From: a bacterium
GTDB taxonomy: Bacteria; Spirochaetota; Leptospiria; Leptospirales; Leptonemataceae
DNA: 64,000 nucleotides
Assembly (NCBI GenBank): GCA_024742665.1
Contig: JANSYA010000009.1
Coordinates: forward strand, 124,001-188,000
Direction: 5' to 3'
The notes under the pieces: model-generated
The model's database searches: none
What the model was told of the DNA's origin: nothing
What the model saw: the letters and a program-made list of their open reading frames with translations, nothing else
Shown here: positions 9,282-16,693 of the stretch, piece after piece
Layout of the letters: every line of letters starts with the position of its first letter
How positions within the stretch are numbered: the first letter of the stretch is position 1
Made by a program: the position numbers and the translations under genes

Positions 9282-10220
9282 ATGGAACGATATAAGGACA
9301 AAATGAAGGATTTCGTCTCCCGCCTGTGGACGAATCCGAATATTCAGAGTGTGCCGGTTGTAAAAAAGGAAAACCAGATTCTGGGATTCATTCGGGAGAA
9401 TCAGCAGAATCTCCAGGCGGCCTTTCAACGCCCCGAATTCTTTCCTGAGATTTCCTGGGACGAAAGTATTCGTCTGCTTTTTACGGAGCTCACCGATACC
9501 ATTCTGGGCGTCATGCGCCCCCTGCTGGACGAAATTCTGGAACGGGCCGCGCATCCAGCGCTCAAATCATATTTCAACGAAGACGGCGGTCTGGCCATTC
9601 AGCCCGACCAATTTCGCGATTTTATTCTGGGTAGCATGCGGGCCAAGCCGGTGCGCGACCAGTATCTGGCGGTCGTGCAGACCATCAGCGGCGGCTTTTA
9701 TGAGCGCTACGTATCGGCGGTGCTGACGCGACGCAAAGTAATCTACATGGACATCGTGCGTCGTGATCGCGTAAATCTTGAGTCGGCCTATATGCCGGAG
9801 TACTTTCGCCTGATGTCGCTCTTTCGCCCGCTGTTCTATCATAAGCTCGGTCCGGGCCCGTGCGAAAATATGAGCCTGGATCAAATGCGCAAAGACCCGC
9901 GGATGTACGAAAAGGTCTCGGCGGAGCTGGTCGCGCAAATACGCGAACAAATCGGTCCGGTTCCGGAGGCGATCATTCGTCCCGGACTCGACAGCAATCT
10001 ATCTCTCGACGACAACCCGGATATTTCCGGCGTTTCCCGTCTGGTAAACATTCTGGTTTCCCGGTCGCAGGAATTCGATCCGCAGCAAAAGCAGGATCGC
10101 GGCGCCGAGTCTCCGGACAAGTCGTGGTTTAACATCAACCGTCGTACCGCGAAGTACAGCGGGTACGATGCGCGGTTTCTGGAAGAGCTGTACCAGATCG
10201 CCGGCGAAGAAGGATGGTAG
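9282..10220 (+). CDS. Conserved-looking hypothetical protein, helical
   Basis: About 312 residues, predicted largely helical and cytoplasmic, with no signal peptide and no motif I recognise. Distinctive segments are PEFFPEISWDESIRLLFTEL and YMPEYFRLMSLFRPLFYHKL. The start is uncertain: ATG codons exist at 9261, 9282 and 9303, and the last has AAGGA just 4 bases upstream. The stop codon is one base from the ATG of the voltage-sensor gene, so the two are translationally coupled and probably functionally linked. No function is proposed. Confidence 0.7.
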   Translation: MERYKDKMKDFVSRLWTNPNIQSVPVVKKENQILGFIRENQQNLQAAFQRPEFFPEISWDESIRLLFTELTDTILGVMRPLLDEILERAAHPALKSYFNEDGGLAIQPDQFRDFILGSMRAKPVRDQYLAVVQTISGGFYERYVSAVLTRRKVIYMDIVRRDRVNLESAYMPEYFRLMSLFRPLFYHKLGPGPCENMSLDQMRKDPRMYEKVSAELVAQIREQIGPVPEAIIRPGLDSNLSLDDNPDISGVSRLVNILVSRSQEFDPQQKQDRGAESPDKSWFNINRRTAKYSGYDARFLEELYQIAGEEGW

Positions 10221-10221
10221 T

Positions 10222-11379
10222 ATGAATCGTAGAAGCGATTGGGATCATTTTCCGAAAGCCATAGAATATTTCATTATGGTGGCCATCGTTCTGGTCATCG
10301 TTCTGATTATTGTAGAAGAACTCGCGATCATCTATCACTGGGAGCACCGGTGGATCGAGTATCTGCTGATTACAGCTTTTTGTTTCGATCTATTGTTCAG
10401 CATTGAATTCGCCGGGCGCGGGATTATCAGCGCGCGTCACGGTCACTTCTGGTATTATATTCGCGCCCAGCGCGGCTGGGTCGACTTTCTGACTTCCATT
10501 CCGCTGCTGCTGTTGGTTTCCGGACCCGCGGTGCTATTGATTTTTCTGGGCGACGCCGGCGAAGGCGCGTTCATGACTTACCTGACGATTCTGAAAACCG
10601 CCAAGGCGATCCGGGTCACGCGAATCCTGCGCCTGGTGCGCGTGATCAAACTCTTCGGCAAGATTCAGAATACCGAGTCGATGATGACCAACCGCCAGGT
10701 CGGCATTATCGCGACGATGATGGTGGTTTCCCTGGTCGTCGCCCTGATGATCTCGCAGTTTATTTCGGTGATCCACGTTGGCGACCGCCTGCAATATCAG
10801 CAGTGGAAGCTTGATGCATTGACCGCGGTGTTTTCCGAACTGAAAGACGCTGATAGCGCCGACGGATCTCCAACCGAAGCCTGGGCCCTCAAGCTGGTTA
10901 AAGAAAGCCCGGCGTACAAAGATCTGATTCGTTTGAAGGATCCGCGCGGGGAAGTGATTTATCTAAACGATAATCATCTTGAGTTGGATTATACCTCGTT
11001 TCATAAATTCTTTCCCCTGGGTGACAGCGGTTATGAAGTCGAGATCTCCTATCATCGCGCCGATGCCGAGCATTCGAAGCTCAACCTCTTTGTGCTGTTC
11101 GCGGTTCTGACGCTGGTGGGCGCTTTAATGCTGCTGTATACGCCGATCTTCGCGAAGCAGGTGGCCGACCCGATCTTCATCATGGACAAGGGTTTGCGTC
11201 AGTGGGATTATAATCTGGAAGTGATGGTCGATAAAGACCACTCCCACGAAGAAATCAGCGAGCTGGCCCGGGTATACAACGAGCGCTGGCTGACGATCAA
11301 GAATCAGATCCGGTCTTATCGTAAAGATCGGAACGCAGACCAGGAAAAGTCCTCGTTGAGCATGGACGACATCCTGTAA
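10222..11379 (+). CDS. Voltage-sensor-domain membrane protein with HAMP-like tail
   Basis: The 385-residue protein has six predicted membrane helices. The first four look like an ion-channel voltage sensor: S1 carries acidic residues (VLIIVEELAII), S2 has FDLLFSIEF, S3 has GWVDFLTSIP, and S4 reads RVTRILRLVRVIK with a basic residue at every third position. Helix five follows (about 158-182), then a soluble extracytoplasmic stretch of about 105 residues instead of a pore loop with a TVGYG-type filter, then helix six (about 290-312) and a HAMP-like segment (HEEISELARVYNERWLTIK). No output domain follows. It resembles a voltage sensor joined to a chemoreceptor-like sensor rather than a conducting channel. 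It is coupled to the upstream hypothetical gene. Confidence 0.78.
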   Translation: MNRRSDWDHFPKAIEYFIMVAIVLVIVLIIVEELAIIYHWEHRWIEYLLITAFCFDLLFSIEFAGRGIISARHGHFWYYIRAQRGWVDFLTSIPLLLLVSGPAVLLIFLGDAGEGAFMTYLTILKTAKAIRVTRILRLVRVIKLFGKIQNTESMMTNRQVGIIATMMVVSLVVALMISQFISVIHVGDRLQYQQWKLDALTAVFSELKDADSADGSPTEAWALKLVKESPAYKDLIRLKDPRGEVIYLNDNHLELDYTSFHKFFPLGDSGYEVEISYHRADAEHSKLNLFVLFAVLTLVGALMLLYTPIFAKQVADPIFIMDKGLRQWDYNLEVMVDKDHSHEEISELARVYNERWLTIKNQIRSYRKDRNADQEKSSLSMDDIL

Positions 11380-11439
11380 GTCGCATCGGCTGCATTCTGA
11401 GCTGTGGGTTCCGCATGCAGCGTGACAGTCCGGGCGGTC

Positions 11440-11462
11440 GGAGCGGGGAGCAGATCCGCTCC
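11440..11462. repeat. Hairpin in the intergenic region
   Basis: GGAGCGG and CCGCTCC form a perfect 7-bp stem with a 9-base loop between the voltage-sensor and exchanger genes. There is no T-tract, so it is a weak terminator candidate. Confidence 0.3.
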
Positions 11463-11534
11463 CGATCTCCCGCTTAATTTGACTGGACGCAAATCCGGCG
11501 GCATACGACACAGTCGGGCGGAGCCGCCTGTCTG

Positions 11535-12569
11535 ATGTTTGATTTGCCTGAGTACCTGATCTACATTTTGTTCGCGGTGGGATTTCCCCTGCTGATCAAG
11601 GGCGCGGACTGGCTGGTCGACGGAGCCTCCTCGATCGCGCATCGCTACAACGTTTCCGACCTGGTCATCGGCCTGACGATCGTAAGTTTCGGAACCTCGG
11701 CTCCCGAGCTTGTCGTGAACGTCATCGCCAGCTTCACCGGCAGCGCCGACCTGGCCGTCGGCAATATTCTCGGAAGCAATATCGCCAATATACTTTTGAT
11801 TCTGGGTATTGCGGGTCTGATCGCGCCGCTGGGCGTGCAGCAAAACACCGTTTATAAAGAGATTCCGTTGAGCTTACTCGCGGCGGTGGTGCTCGCTGTT
11901 CTCGCAAACGACGCGCTGTTCAATTCGGCTCCGGGCCAGAATCTTACCAACGACGCGAATCTGCTGGGTCGCGGCGACGGCCTGATTCTAATCAGCTTTT
12001 TTGTTATCTTCCTGTATTATACCTATGGCTTGATTCAGGCGGACAACAGGCAGGCTCCCGCGGCTTCCGACATCGTCGAGAATATAGAAGCGGAAGCGAA
12101 TACGGATCTGCCCATGTCCCGCGCGATCCTTTTTATCGGCCTTGGTTTGCTGGGTCTGTTTTTCGGCGGGAATTTCATCGTCGACGGAGCGGTTCTGATT
12201 TCAAAGCAGCTCGGCCTTTCGGAAGCTTTGATCGGCATCGCGGTCGTCGGCGTCGGCACGTCGCTGCCGGAAGTCGCAGCCTCGGCCATGGCCGCCATTA
12301 AGGGCAAGGCCGATCTGGCCATTGGCAACGTGGTCGGCTCAAACCTGTTTAATATTTTCTGGGTGCTTGGCATAAGCTCAATGATCCGTCCGATTCCCTA
12401 TGACGTCGGCATCAACGGCGACATGCTGATGACCATCTTCGCGAGCGTTTGTCTGCTGGTGTTCCTCTTCGCGCGACCGCCGTTTCGCATTCATCGCTTT
12501 CGCGCGTCGCTCTTTCTGGTGCTGTACGTCGGTTATCTGGTGATTCGGATTACGTGGGGCGAATCCTGA
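11535..12569 (+). CDS. CaCA-family Na+/Ca2+ exchanger-like protein (YrbG type)
   Basis: This 344-residue integral membrane protein has about ten helices in two inverted halves. Each half carries the alpha-repeat signature: FGTSAPELVVNV with GNILGSNIANILLILG in the first, and VGTSLPEVAASA with GNVVGSNLFNIFWVLG in the second. These are the ion-binding motifs of the Ca2+/cation antiporter family. It presumably exchanges Ca2+ or another cation for Na+ or H+ across the inner membrane. The next gene's TTG start lies 1 base after the stop, suggesting an operon. Confidence 0.9.
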   Translation: MFDLPEYLIYILFAVGFPLLIKGADWLVDGASSIAHRYNVSDLVIGLTIVSFGTSAPELVVNVIASFTGSADLAVGNILGSNIANILLILGIAGLIAPLGVQQNTVYKEIPLSLLAAVVLAVLANDALFNSAPGQNLTNDANLLGRGDGLILISFFVIFLYYTYGLIQADNRQAPAASDIVENIEAEANTDLPMSRAILFIGLGLLGLFFGGNFIVDGAVLISKQLGLSEALIGIAVVGVGTSLPEVAASAMAAIKGKADLAIGNVVGSNLFNIFWVLGISSMIRPIPYDVGINGDMLMTIFASVCLLVFLFARPPFRIHRFRASLFLVLYVGYLVIRITWGES

Positions 12570-12570
12570 G

Positions 12571-14139
12571 TTGCAAGACTACCCCACACCCCGCCCGGGC
12601 GGCTGGAAAATCTTCGTCTGGTTCGGGCTGTTCTTTTGCTTATTCGATGTAGTTTTTTTCCGTTTTCTATTCTGGCAGCTTCCGAACGAAAGCGCCTGGT
12701 CCGAGCATCCCTTCTATAATTTTGAGTATCGCGCGCGGGAAGCCGCCGCTGAGAATCCCGCGCCGGGAACCACGCGCGTCGTTTTCGCGGGCTCTTCCCT
12801 GGCGCTGTATTCCGTACTGCCGCCGCTGCTGGAAAGCGAGCTTGCCCGTCGCCTGAATGATCGGCCGGTCGAAGTGAAGATGCTTTCGCACCAGGGCATG
12901 AGCTCCATGCATCTGGCGGCCTACGCCGATCGGATTCTCGCGGCGCGGCCGGACGTCGTCGTTGTGCCCGTGGGCACGGTCGATTTTCGGCTGGAGCGTC
13001 CGATCATGCAGGGCATCGACCGGCTGAATCCCGCGGATCCGATGGAACGCCGCCGGGCCCTCGACGAAAGCCTGGAGTATACGATCGCGAAGCCGGAGTT
13101 TCGCATGCTGGCTCCCGGCGGCTGGTTCCGCGAATACCATTCTGACCTGGATCTGAATCAAGCTTCGGCGGCGCTGCTGGCTTCCGGCATCGCGAGCTAT
13201 CGCTACCGGCTGATGTTCTGGCGGCCCGTCGAAACCCTGCTCGATAATCGTTTCTCCCGGGGCCGCAGCTATCACGAGTACGCGGGCGTGCCGATCGGAG
13301 GCGAGGGGATCACTCATCGCGGCTGGACCGGTCGCGTATTTGAACTGACTGTGACTCCGAGCTTGCTGCGCGACGGTTTGCTAATGCAGGCTCCGGATAC
13401 CTTAGTCGCGGCGGCCGCCCCCGGAGCGCTTTCGCTCACAGTCGAGCGGCTGCCAGGGGGCGAGGGAGTTCACCGGCGCCCGCTGAAATCCGGATGGCAA
13501 AGCCTGGATCTAAAAAATCTGCGGGTCGCCGCCGGCGATCGCCTGCGCTTCACGCTCAGCCATACGCAGTACGCGGAATCCGGAGCGCGGGAGCGGGGCG
13601 TGCGCCTGAGTCGCAACGCCGGTCGCGAATTGAAACAGCTGCGCGATTTAGGTCGCGAACCGCGTCGCGAAGACGATCTGTACCGGGGCTATACGGACGC
13701 GGAATACCGTGAATCTTTTGAACGTCGCATTCTGCGCTTCGATCGCGCCGGCTCGGAGTATTTAGAAGCGCTCAAGCAGGCTCGCCACGTCTGGGCCGCC
13801 CGCGACTTCGATGCTGAGCTGCCGGGATTTGTGGCCTTCGATCGTTTTCGAAAACGGCTTGCGGACGCGGGAGTATCGCTCTTAATCGTGAATAATCCGG
13901 AAAATCCGATCAGCCTGAGCTGGTACGGGGATTCTCGATGGTATGCGGATTATCTGCGTTATCTGTCGAAAGGGAAGGGTCCCGGGCCTTATTCTTTTTA
14001 CGAAGCCTCGCGTCTATTAGAGATGCAGATGTTCTACGACTACCATCATTTGAGCTACTACGGAGCGGAGCTTTATTCGCGTGCGGTGGCCGGCAGATTG
14101 GAAGAAGTCTTGACCGACGAATCGACAGACAGTCCTTGA
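12571..14139 (+). CDS. Membrane-anchored SGNH/GDSL hydrolase-like protein
   Basis: The 522-residue protein has one N-terminal membrane helix (about residues 13-33) and a large extracytoplasmic domain. Sequence blocks resemble SGNH esterases: FAGSSLALYS (block I serine), VVPVGTVDFRL (block III region) and DYHHLSYYGAELYS (Asp/His block V). The layout recalls the large DUF1574-type SGNH family of leptospires, though a database comparison is needed. It could modify surface polysaccharide or peptidoglycan acyl groups. The start is a TTG 1 base after the exchanger stop; no in-frame ATG gives a better anchor. Confidence 0.7.
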   Translation: MQDYPTPRPGGWKIFVWFGLFFCLFDVVFFRFLFWQLPNESAWSEHPFYNFEYRAREAAAENPAPGTTRVVFAGSSLALYSVLPPLLESELARRLNDRPVEVKMLSHQGMSSMHLAAYADRILAARPDVVVVPVGTVDFRLERPIMQGIDRLNPADPMERRRALDESLEYTIAKPEFRMLAPGGWFREYHSDLDLNQASAALLASGIASYRYRLMFWRPVETLLDNRFSRGRSYHEYAGVPIGGEGITHRGWTGRVFELTVTPSLLRDGLLMQAPDTLVAAAAPGALSLTVERLPGGEGVHRRPLKSGWQSLDLKNLRVAAGDRLRFTLSHTQYAESGARERGVRLSRNAGRELKQLRDLGREPRREDDLYRGYTDAEYRESFERRILRFDRAGSEYLEALKQARHVWAARDFDAELPGFVAFDRFRKRLADAGVSLLIVNNPENPISLSWYGDSRWYADYLRYLSKGKGPGPYSFYEASRLLEMQMFYDYHHLSYYGAELYSRAVAGRLEEVLTDESTDSP

Positions 14140-14165
14140 GTTCTGCAGGTTCAGGAGCAATATAT

Positions 14166-14609
14166 ATGCAAAGGTATTCGCGTCAGAGATTGATTACGGC
14201 CCTGGCCGTCGCGGCGATTGGATTCTATTTCGGGCTGGGTTCCGGCTGTGTTTCCGGCACGTCCCAGACCGCGGGCCCGGGCGCCGAAGGCGGCACGAGC
14301 AGCGGCCCCATCCCGAAGGGCCCGCCCGGGGTCGACTATCGCGCCTCCTGCGAATTCCAGCGCACGGGAGTCTGCGTGGACGTATTCACGGACGGCGGCA
14401 TCGATGCGAAGTCGGCTCTGCCCGACGGATGCACACCGCTGGGCGCCAGCTGCATTCGGAAAAAGGTCAAGGGGCTCTGCAAACTCGAAAAGAAACGGGG
14501 CTCAGGGCGCGTATACAGCGAGCATCTCTTTTATCACTCGATGGCCGGCCGGGCTGTGACCGAGCACTGTATCAATAATTCCGGTCGCCTGGTGAGATAT
14601 GATTATTAA
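14166..14609 (+). CDS. Cysteine-containing lipoprotein, unknown
   Basis: The 147-residue protein has a basic N-terminus, a hydrophobic stretch and a relaxed lipobox ending GLGSGC, so it should be lipidated. AGGAG about 9 bases upstream supports the ATG. After a Gly/Ser/Pro linker the mature domain has seven cysteines, likely disulfide-bonded. Its C-terminal LFYHSMAG segment loosely echoes IFYHSAGC in the lipoprotein at 24165, so the two may be distant relatives. Function unknown. Confidence 0.75.
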   Translation: MQRYSRQRLITALAVAAIGFYFGLGSGCVSGTSQTAGPGAEGGTSSGPIPKGPPGVDYRASCEFQRTGVCVDVFTDGGIDAKSALPDGCTPLGASCIRKKVKGLCKLEKKRGSGRVYSEHLFYHSMAGRAVTEHCINNSGRLVRYDY

Positions 14610-14624
14610 AGCGGGCCGGCGCCA

Positions 14625-14642
14625 GCAGGCCGTAAGGCCTGC
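14625..14642. terminator. Hairpin between convergent genes
   Basis: GCAGGCC and GGCCTGC form a perfect 7-bp stem with a GTAA loop. It sits just after the lipoprotein stop and before the convergent mazG-like gene, so it may terminate both. No T-tract follows. Further short palindromes (for example CTCTGC/GCAGAG) occur up to 14756. Confidence 0.45.
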
Positions 14643-14755
14643 GACCCCTGCACGCAGTGCGCGCAGAGCTGCGCGATAGGTGCAAAAACGCGGCTTGATG
14701 CGTGAATCCTGCTCTGCACGCTTCGCGCGCAGAGGTCGCAGCAGACGCGTTGCGT

Positions 14756-15127
14756 CTACTGCTGGTGCCGCTTCCCATCCCGTTTCCGAAATTTGGCCAG
14801 CACCTGATTGAGTGCCGCGCCCAGATCGATGTCCGCCTGGTTTGCCAGGCACATCAGCACGAACAGGACGTCGCCCATTTCTTCTTGCAGCGCCGCGTCG
14901 CTGACGTCTTCGCCTGGCTTCGCTTTGAGTTCGCCGCGGGTGCGGCTGTATATGCGCGCGAGCTCGCCGGTCTCTTCGAGCAGCCTTGCCAGATTGGTCA
15001 GCTCCGAGAAATAACCTTTGCCGGTAGATCGAATCCAGGCGTCGACTTCCTGCTGGGCGGCGCGCAGTCCCAGGTCTTCGCCGTCGGCGGAGGCCTGCCC
15101 GGAATTATTTGCGTCGTCTGGCGGCAC
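14756..15127 (-). CDS. MazG-like nucleotide pyrophosphohydrolase
   Basis: The protein has 123 residues. The MazG-type metal-binding motif is visible as EETGEL and, 28 residues later, EEMGDVLF, the EExxE...ExxD arrangement that binds Mg2+. Such enzymes hydrolyse NTPs or dNTPs to NMP and pyrophosphate, cleaning the nucleotide pool. The single-domain size matches the short MazG-like family rather than full MazG. Its start overlaps the 3' end of the upstream alpha/beta-hydrolase gene by 23 bases, so the two are co-transcribed. Confidence 0.85.
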   Translation of the reverse strand: MPPDDANNSGQASADGEDLGLRAAQQEVDAWIRSTGKGYFSELTNLARLLEETGELARIYSRTRGELKAKPGEDVSDAALQEEMGDVLFVLMCLANQADIDLGAALNQVLAKFRKRDGKRHQQ

Positions 15128-16064
15128 GGGCCTTCTTCTTTTTGGCGGCCTTGCCGCCGGCTTTCGTCGCGGGCTTTTTTGTCGCCTTCTTCGCGGTTTT
15201 CTTTGAAGATTTGACGGGAGCTTTCGCGGTCGTCGCTTTCGCGAGCGGCTTGCGCGCCGCCGCGACGGGACTTGCCGTGCGATCCTTCGCGGCGACGTCC
15301 GACAGATTCGCGCCGGGCCGATCCAACTGGAGATGGGCCGCGGCCACAGCCGTCGCGGGAGCCGGATAGCGTTCGGTTACGATTTCGGTGATCGTTCCAA
15401 GATTCTCGCCGCCGACCGCGATATTATAATGACCGACCTGATCCAGAATCAGGTCGCGGCCCTGGCCGAAATGCGTCAGATTAAAGGGCAGGATCCATTG
15501 ATCCTGGAAGGCCGAAAACGGATCGAACGAAGGAAATAAAAGCGCGTTCATGCGATTCAACAGCAGATATTCGCTGCCGACGGCCATATCTCGCAGAGCC
15601 GGAATGAATCGCAGCGGCATGAGCAGGCGCGTGCCGTGAAAGGGCGTGCCCAGCGAAATTAAATGCTGGATGCGCTGTCTGGCGGCGTCCGGCAGATTCA
15701 ACGCGATCAGGCTGCCCATGCCGTGGCCGATCAGAATGCCCGCCTGGATGTCTCGCTCGTTCAGGGCCTCTGAGAGCCGGCTGGCATGCGTGCGCAGACC
15801 GCTGAAAATCGAAGCGCTCGACAAAATCAGAACGGAGAAGCCTTCCCGGGACAGGCGGCCGGCCAGCCGCCGATAGATCAGCGGGCTGCAGAGGGCGTCC
15901 GTGAGCACGATGACGGTCTGCTTGCGGGGGGCGGCGCCGGTTCGGGCTTTGATGAAGGATTCGCGGTAAAAGAGGGCGACCGGCGACTGTAAAAGTACCA
16001 GTAAAAACCAGAAAAGTTCTTTCAACCAGCCCTTGTAAATCCTGGATGTAGGGATTGTAGACAT
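15105..16064 (-). CDS. Alpha/beta-hydrolase-like protein lacking the nucleophile, histone-like tail
   Basis: The 319-residue protein has an N-terminal membrane or signal segment (ELFWFLLVLLQSPVALFY) and an alpha/beta-hydrolase core. The nucleophile elbow reads LIGHGMGSL instead of GHSMGG, so the catalytic serine is glycine (codon at 15720-15722). A downstream LISLGTPFHGTRLL segment is lipase-like. From about residue 265 the protein becomes a Lys/Ala/Pro-rich tail (KKTAKKATKKPATKAGGKAA) resembling histone H1 or AlgP tails. A TTG at 16097 could add 11 residues. It likely acts as a binding protein, the basic tail contacting polyanions. Divergent from the next gene. Confidence 0.72.
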   Translation of the reverse strand: MSTIPTSRIYKGWLKELFWFLLVLLQSPVALFYRESFIKARTGAAPRKQTVIVLTDALCSPLIYRRLAGRLSREGFSVLILSSASIFSGLRTHASRLSEALNERDIQAGILIGHGMGSLIALNLPDAARQRIQHLISLGTPFHGTRLLMPLRFIPALRDMAVGSEYLLLNRMNALLFPSFDPFSAFQDQWILPFNLTHFGQGRDLILDQVGHYNIAVGGENLGTITEIVTERYPAPATAVAAAHLQLDRPGANLSDVAAKDRTASPVAAARKPLAKATTAKAPVKSSKKTAKKATKKPATKAGGKAAKKKKARAARRRK

Positions 16065-16108
16065 GAAATATGGGTCCTGGACCTCGGTCAGTAACACAAT
16101 CCGAAGCG

Positions 16109-16693
16109 ATGAAAAAAGATCAATACATATTGGCGATTAGCGGCATCCTCGACGCGGAATCGGCGGATTTACTGCTGCGCGAAATTGGCACTCTGGTTCG
16201 CACAGGCTATCATGAAATTACGCTGAATGGCAGGGATCTGGCGCCCGTGCTCCCCGACGGAGTGCTGGCGCTGCGCCGGGGGATTTTAGATCTGCTCGCG
16301 CACCTGGAATCCAGCGCATCGGGTCCTGAGCCGGACGCGCTTCGAATTGACTGCGTGGAGCTGAGCGAACACGCGAGCGCGCAGTTTTTGCTGTCGGCTG
16401 TACCCGTTGCGAATCGGCGGGCGGTGCTGGCTCCGCCGGCGGAAGCCCGCGAAACGATTGCCGCTGAAAATCTTGAAGAGTATTTCGGCGAAACGTCCGC
16501 GGGAGCACCCGGCGATACGGACGCCGCGAATCATCGTCCGTCCGGCGTCGCGGCTCTGGGTGCCGAGGGCTGGCTGGTGGACTGTCTGAACTGCCGGCAC
16601 ACCTCCCGGGTGCGCGCTCCCGGGGAATACGCCTGTCCGGTGTGCGGGAGCGCCTTTCGCATGAACCCCGCCGGCGATGTCGTAGCGGTTTGA
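16109..16693 (+). CDS. STAS-like protein with C-terminal zinc ribbon
   Basis: The protein has 194 residues. The N-terminal half (YILAISGILDAESADLLLRE...) has the beta-alpha layout of STAS-type domains. The C-terminal 40 residues hold a zinc-ribbon pattern, CLNCRH...YACPVCGSAF (CxxC...CxxC). A regulatory or protein-interaction role is plausible; no phosphorylatable serine could be assigned. Its stop overlaps the next gene's TTG start (TTGA), implying coupling to a membrane glycosyltransferase-like protein. Confidence 0.6.
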   Translation: MKKDQYILAISGILDAESADLLLREIGTLVRTGYHEITLNGRDLAPVLPDGVLALRRGILDLLAHLESSASGPEPDALRIDCVELSEHASAQFLLSAVPVANRRAVLAPPAEARETIAAENLEEYFGETSAGAPGDTDAANHRPSGVAALGAEGWLVDCLNCRHTSRVRAPGEYACPVCGSAFRMNPAGDVVAV

